Positions 51,086-53,915 of a stretch of DNA of 53,915 nt are shown here, one piece after another. Within the stretch, counting starts at the first letter, position 1. Each line of letters opens with the position of its first letter. This DNA comes from JANQLU01 sp964434955 (GTDB lineage: Bacteria > Planctomycetota > Planctomycetia > Pirellulales > Pirellulaceae). A program made the translations under genes and the position numbers. The notes beneath the pieces are model-generated. The model had not been told where the DNA came from, made no database searches, and saw only the letters and a list, made by a program, of their open reading frames with translations. Location: positions 1 to 53,915 of the forward strand of contig CAYSXI010000012.1 in NCBI GenBank assembly GCA_964434955.1, read 5' to 3'.

Positions 51086-52713
51086 ATCAACGCTTCGTAC
51101 TTGTTCGGCATGGGGGAAATCGCGAAGGAAGGATCTCGCCGATTTCCATCGCCGCCCTTGTGTCGGCAACTCTTCTCATGGGACTCGGCTTTTGGACAAT
51201 GTCGCTTCGCCCGGAAGCGCGGGCGGTTACGGCTCCCGAGGAAACGGTGTTGCGAATTTATTGTGCCGCCGGAATTGCCAAACCGGTTGAGGAAGTAGTC
51301 GAAGCTTTCAACCGAGAGTACCAAACGCGTGTCGAGATTGTTCGGCTTGGAGGATCCGGCGAACTGGCAGGCCTCATTGAGACCGAGTTTGAATCCGAGG
51401 TCGAGCCATCGCCAGACCTTTATGTAACGGCCGATGACTTGTTGCTTGAAATAGCCGCGAAAAAAGGAATCGTCGCTGAACAGCTCCCGCTTGCGATTCA
51501 AAAACCGGTGATCGCCGTACCCGTTGATTCGACCTTAAGCCATAAAACCTTCCAAGAAATCGCAGAAGATTCGACTTTGGATTTTGGGATTTGCTCGAAC
51601 CGGGCCGCCGTCGGAAAACTTGCACGCAGAATTGCGAAACGGGACGGTTTCGAAGAAGCCCTCGAAAGCAACAAGAAGACCGAATCAGAAAACGTCATGG
51701 TCTTGGCCCAATCCCTGGTCTCTCGGAGTCTTGACGCGGCCGTTGTCTGGGACACGACCGTCAAGCAGGTCAATGCAGCCAGTTCGGAGCCCAAGCTGAG
51801 AGTGCTTTGCGACGCGGATTCGAAACGTGAATACGAAAGCAATATTGCGACCGGGGTCCTTTCGCGATCGAAAAACCCGACCTTGGCACTCAAGTTCGCG
51901 CGTTATTTGACAAGTCCTGAAAAGGGCAAGCAGGCATTTGAGAAATACGGATTTCATTTTGTCGAAGGCGATTCATGGGAGGAACGCCCGGAGGTTCACA
52001 TCTATCTTGGATCCATGTTTACTCCGGTGCTTGAAGAACGATTGCGTGAATTCGCGGATCGGGAAGGGATCGATTTGTATTCTCGCTGGGAAGGATGTGG
52101 AAAACTTTCTGCCTCGATCAATGCGATCAAAGATCCCGATTTGTTTCCAGACGCGTATTTGGCCTGCGATCGAATTTTCCTTGAACGGGTGCAGCAACAT
52201 TTCCGGGATCCGATCACGGTTTCCACCAATGATATTGTGATGGCCATACGCAACGACGTTCGTCACACAATCGTTCACCCGAAAGATGTGATGGCAGACG
52301 GCGTTCGTGTCGGCGTTTGTGATCCGGAACTTTCAGCGCTTGGATATTTGACCCGTGAGCTACTTTCGCAAAAGCCATTTGCCGGAGTCTATTCACAGCT
52401 AAAGGATCAAGCATCAGTGACGGTTGACGTGGGGCCGACATTGATCAGTCAGCTTTCTGCGGGCGGATTGGATGTGGCATTTGTCTATCGTTCCAATGTC
52501 TTGGCGGACGATGAGCTCCGCAAGAAAATTCGAATCGTCGAAATTGATGACCTCGGGCAGAATACCGCCTTTGCAACTCAGCCCTGGGCCGTTTCGAAAA
52601 ACACTCGCAATCCCGAATTGATTCATCGCTTGTTTTTGGTGATCCGCGATGAAGAATCAGCCGGCCGGTTTGAGAAAGCCGGTTTTCGCCTGCAGCCATC
52701 GGTGAAAGAATAG
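51082..52713 (+). CDS. membrane-anchored tandem double solute-binding protein
   Basis: A 543-residue protein. An N-terminal transmembrane anchor (IAALVSATLLMGLGFWTM) is followed by two periplasmic binding domains of the ModA/TupA-like type. Domain 1 (about 50-300) has RIYCAAGIAKPVEEVVEAFN, GGSGELAGLIE and PDLYVTADD. Domain 2 (about 305-540) has HIYLGSMFTPVLEERLREFA, YSRWEGCGKLSASI and PDAYLACDRIFLER, ending near FEKAGFRLQP. The two halves share the fold pattern but not close sequence. It would bind an oxyanion-like or small ligand; which one cannot be read. The start ATGA overlaps the ATPase stop. It probably feeds the ModB-like permease encoded next, 27 bp downstream. Confidence 0.87.
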   Translation: MNQRFVLVRHGGNREGRISPISIAALVSATLLMGLGFWTMSLRPEARAVTAPEETVLRIYCAAGIAKPVEEVVEAFNREYQTRVEIVRLGGSGELAGLIETEFESEVEPSPDLYVTADDLLLEIAAKKGIVAEQLPLAIQKPVIAVPVDSTLSHKTFQEIAEDSTLDFGICSNRAAVGKLARRIAKRDGFEEALESNKKTESENVMVLAQSLVSRSLDAAVVWDTTVKQVNAASSEPKLRVLCDADSKREYESNIATGVLSRSKNPTLALKFARYLTSPEKGKQAFEKYGFHFVEGDSWEERPEVHIYLGSMFTPVLEERLREFADREGIDLYSRWEGCGKLSASINAIKDPDLFPDAYLACDRIFLERVQQHFRDPITVSTNDIVMAIRNDVRHTIVHPKDVMADGVRVGVCDPELSALGYLTRELLSQKPFAGVYSQLKDQASVTVDVGPTLISQLSAGGLDVAFVYRSNVLADDELRKKIRIVEIDDLGQNTAFATQPWAVSKNTRNPELIHRLFLVIRDEESAGRFEKAGFRLQPSVKE

Positions 52714-52740
52714 AGTCTTGCAGTGAAACGGTTGCGCTAA

Positions 52741-53661
52741 TTGATCGGTATCCATTTGTCGAAAACAAAACGATTCAATCGCGGATGGATATTCTGGTCG
52801 ACGATGTCGACGTTTGGCTTGCTCTACCTTGCGCTCATCGTTTCGATGCTGGTCGCCGATTTCCAGTTTGTCAGTTTCGAAGACATTCGGATGGCGGTTC
52901 AAGACGAACGCGTCGCTTTCTCCATTCAGCTTAGTTTGATCAGCTGCACCATTGCGGCCATTCTCTCCGTTTGGGTCGCTGTGCCGACGGGATATGTTTT
53001 GGCGCGGCTCGGCAAAGACGCCATTCGACGAAAGCTCCAAAACCGGCCGTTGCTATTCCGCCTGGCAACCTGGGCACGCAACCTGGTGGACACGCTTTTT
53101 GATATTCCCATTGTGCTTCCGCCCTTGGTCATCGGCATTTGCCTGCTGGTGCTTTTTCAAACGTCTGCGGGGCGCTGGGTTGATCGATCGGTCGCCGACT
53201 TTTTTTCCGCGATTGGGTTCCCCGGAATCCGCGGTGTCACCTACGAGATTCCCGCGATCATCATCGCCCAGTTTACGGTCGCCGCCGCGTTTGCAATTCG
53301 GACGATGCGGGACGTCTTCGATCAGATCGATGAGCGACCGGAACGCGTCGCCCTGACATTGGGGGCATCGCGGGGCCAGGCATTTGCTCGGGTTGCCTTG
53401 CCACAAGCTTGGCGCGGTTGCGTTGCGGCTTTCACACTTGCCTGGGCCAGGGCCTTGGGAGAGTTTGGACCGATCCTGATTTTTGCCGGGACTTCGCGTA
53501 TGAAGACGGAAGTCCTTTCGAGCACGGTCTACCTGAATTTTCAGTTCGGCAACTTGGGCGGTGCCGTCGCGGCATCGCTGATCCTCGTGACCCTCGCTAT
53601 TTTTGTGTTGATTGTCACCCGCCTCGTCACCTTGGGCGGTGTCCAAAGGGAGGTACGATGA
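52741..53661 (+). CDS. ModB/TupB-like ABC importer permease
   Basis: A 306-residue inner-membrane permease with about six helices (FGLLYLALIVSMLVADF, LISCTIAAILSVWVAVPTGYV, IVLPPLVIGICLLVLF, IAQFTVAAAFAI, GEFGPILIFAG, LGGAVAASLILVTLAIFVL). The cytoplasmic EAA-type loop is seen as ALTLGASRGQAFARVALPQ, the coupling site for the ATPase. This layout belongs to molybdate/tungstate/sulfate-type importers. The start is uncertain: TTG 52741 or 52756, or ATG 52804; no SD is clear. Its stop overlaps the start of the downstream ATPase gene (ATGA at 53658-53661). Confidence 0.88.
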   Translation: MIGIHLSKTKRFNRGWIFWSTMSTFGLLYLALIVSMLVADFQFVSFEDIRMAVQDERVAFSIQLSLISCTIAAILSVWVAVPTGYVLARLGKDAIRRKLQNRPLLFRLATWARNLVDTLFDIPIVLPPLVIGICLLVLFQTSAGRWVDRSVADFFSAIGFPGIRGVTYEIPAIIIAQFTVAAAFAIRTMRDVFDQIDERPERVALTLGASRGQAFARVALPQAWRGCVAAFTLAWARALGEFGPILIFAGTSRMKTEVLSSTVYLNFQFGNLGGAVAASLILVTLAIFVLIVTRLVTLGGVQREVR

Positions 53662-53915
53662 TTCGCTTCCAGGACGTTCGAATTCGGCAGGGCGCGTTTG
53701 CTCTCGACCAATTGTCATTTGCGATCCAGGAAAATGCCTATGCCATCCTGATGGGATCTTCCGGTTCAGGCAAAACAACACTGGTCGAATCCATTTGTGG
53801 TTTGAGAGACATTGAGAGTGGATCCGTGCTGATGGATGACCGAGACGTGACCGGACTTCCACCGTTTCAACGAAACATTGGCTACGTGCCGCAGGATTCG
53901 GTTTTGTTTCCAGCG
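53658..53915 (+). CDS. ModC-like ABC ATPase (3' end beyond the window)
   Basis: The first 86 codons are present. Walker A is GSSGSGKTT and the Q-loop is YVPQDSVLFP; Walker B and the signature lie past the edge. The short segment between these motifs with TGLPPFQRNIGYVPQD is typical of ModC/PotA-type import ATPases. Start ATG 53658 overlaps the permease stop and has GGGAGG a few bases upstream. It would power the ModB-like permease, with the double binding protein as its substrate donor. Confidence 0.9.
   Translation, partial: MIRFQDVRIRQGAFALDQLSFAIQENAYAILMGSSGSGKTTLVESICGLRDIESGSVLMDDRDVTGLPPFQRNIGYVPQDSVLFPA

Overview
The window looks like a chromosomal segment of a planctomycete, probably a marine Pirellulales-type organism. 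This is judged from gene content, with no database search. Typical markers are four formylglycine sulfatases, a DUF1501 protein paired with a PSCyt1/DUF1549/DUF1553 cytochrome-type protein, a DUF1080 domain protein, PEP-CTERM exported proteins, a DUF6268-like protein, and an ECF sigma factor divergent from a Ser/Thr kinase with WD40 propellers. No tRNA, rRNA, CRISPR array, transposase or phage gene was seen.

Layout. 1-7.2 kb: PEP-CTERM protein (-), ECF sigma factor (-), divergent kinase-WD40 (+), second PEP-CTERM protein, DUF6268-like exported protein. 7.3-10 kb: Fur-family repressor followed by katG catalase-peroxidase and a terminator. 10.1-19.8 kb: polysaccharide-type block with a sulfatase (+), a minus-strand unit (six-haem c protein, PQQ-propeller/DUF1080 protein, heparan-sulfamidase-like sulfatase) and a further sulfatase (+). 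The last two ORFs of the minus-strand unit are joined across an A9 homopolymer, and the sulfatase has no usable start of its own. 19.8-26.5 kb: zinc-ribbon membrane protein, thioredoxin-domain protein, class II fumarase broken by a 16-nt near-duplication, AbfB-type lectin-like protein, and an alpha/beta hydrolase. 26.6-31.4 kb: MarR-GNAT regulator, a 178-bp tandem repeat array between convergent genes, a sulfatase, a helical protein and a PhyH-type dioxygenase. 31.4-36.7 kb: four-module redoxin/haem/copper-oxygenase/EF-hand protein, FabZ-like dehydratase, FAD oxidoreductase, a small well-signalled 91-aa protein and a lipoprotein. 36.7-40.9 kb: DUF1501 and DUF1549/DUF1553 pair. 40.9-43.7 kb: phnY-phnA, converting phosphonoacetaldehyde through phosphonoacetate to acetate and phosphate. 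43.8-47.9 kb: giant PQQ-propeller/LamG protein.

47.9-53.9 kb (running off the edge) is a tightly overlapping plus-strand operon. It encodes an anchored protein of unknown function, an FtsX/MacB-like permease, its ATPase, a membrane-anchored tandem double solute-binding protein, a ModB-like permease and a ModC-like ATPase. It therefore holds the parts of two mechanistically different ABC systems in one translationally coupled unit, and it is the best candidate here for an undescribed system.

Other points of interest are the three-module (dehydrogenase propeller-DUF1080-sulfatase) protein implied by the A9 tract, and in-frame minisatellites inside the hydrophobic signal segments of two exported proteins. 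The fumarase lesion consists of two copies differing only at synonymous positions, which may be an assembly scar.
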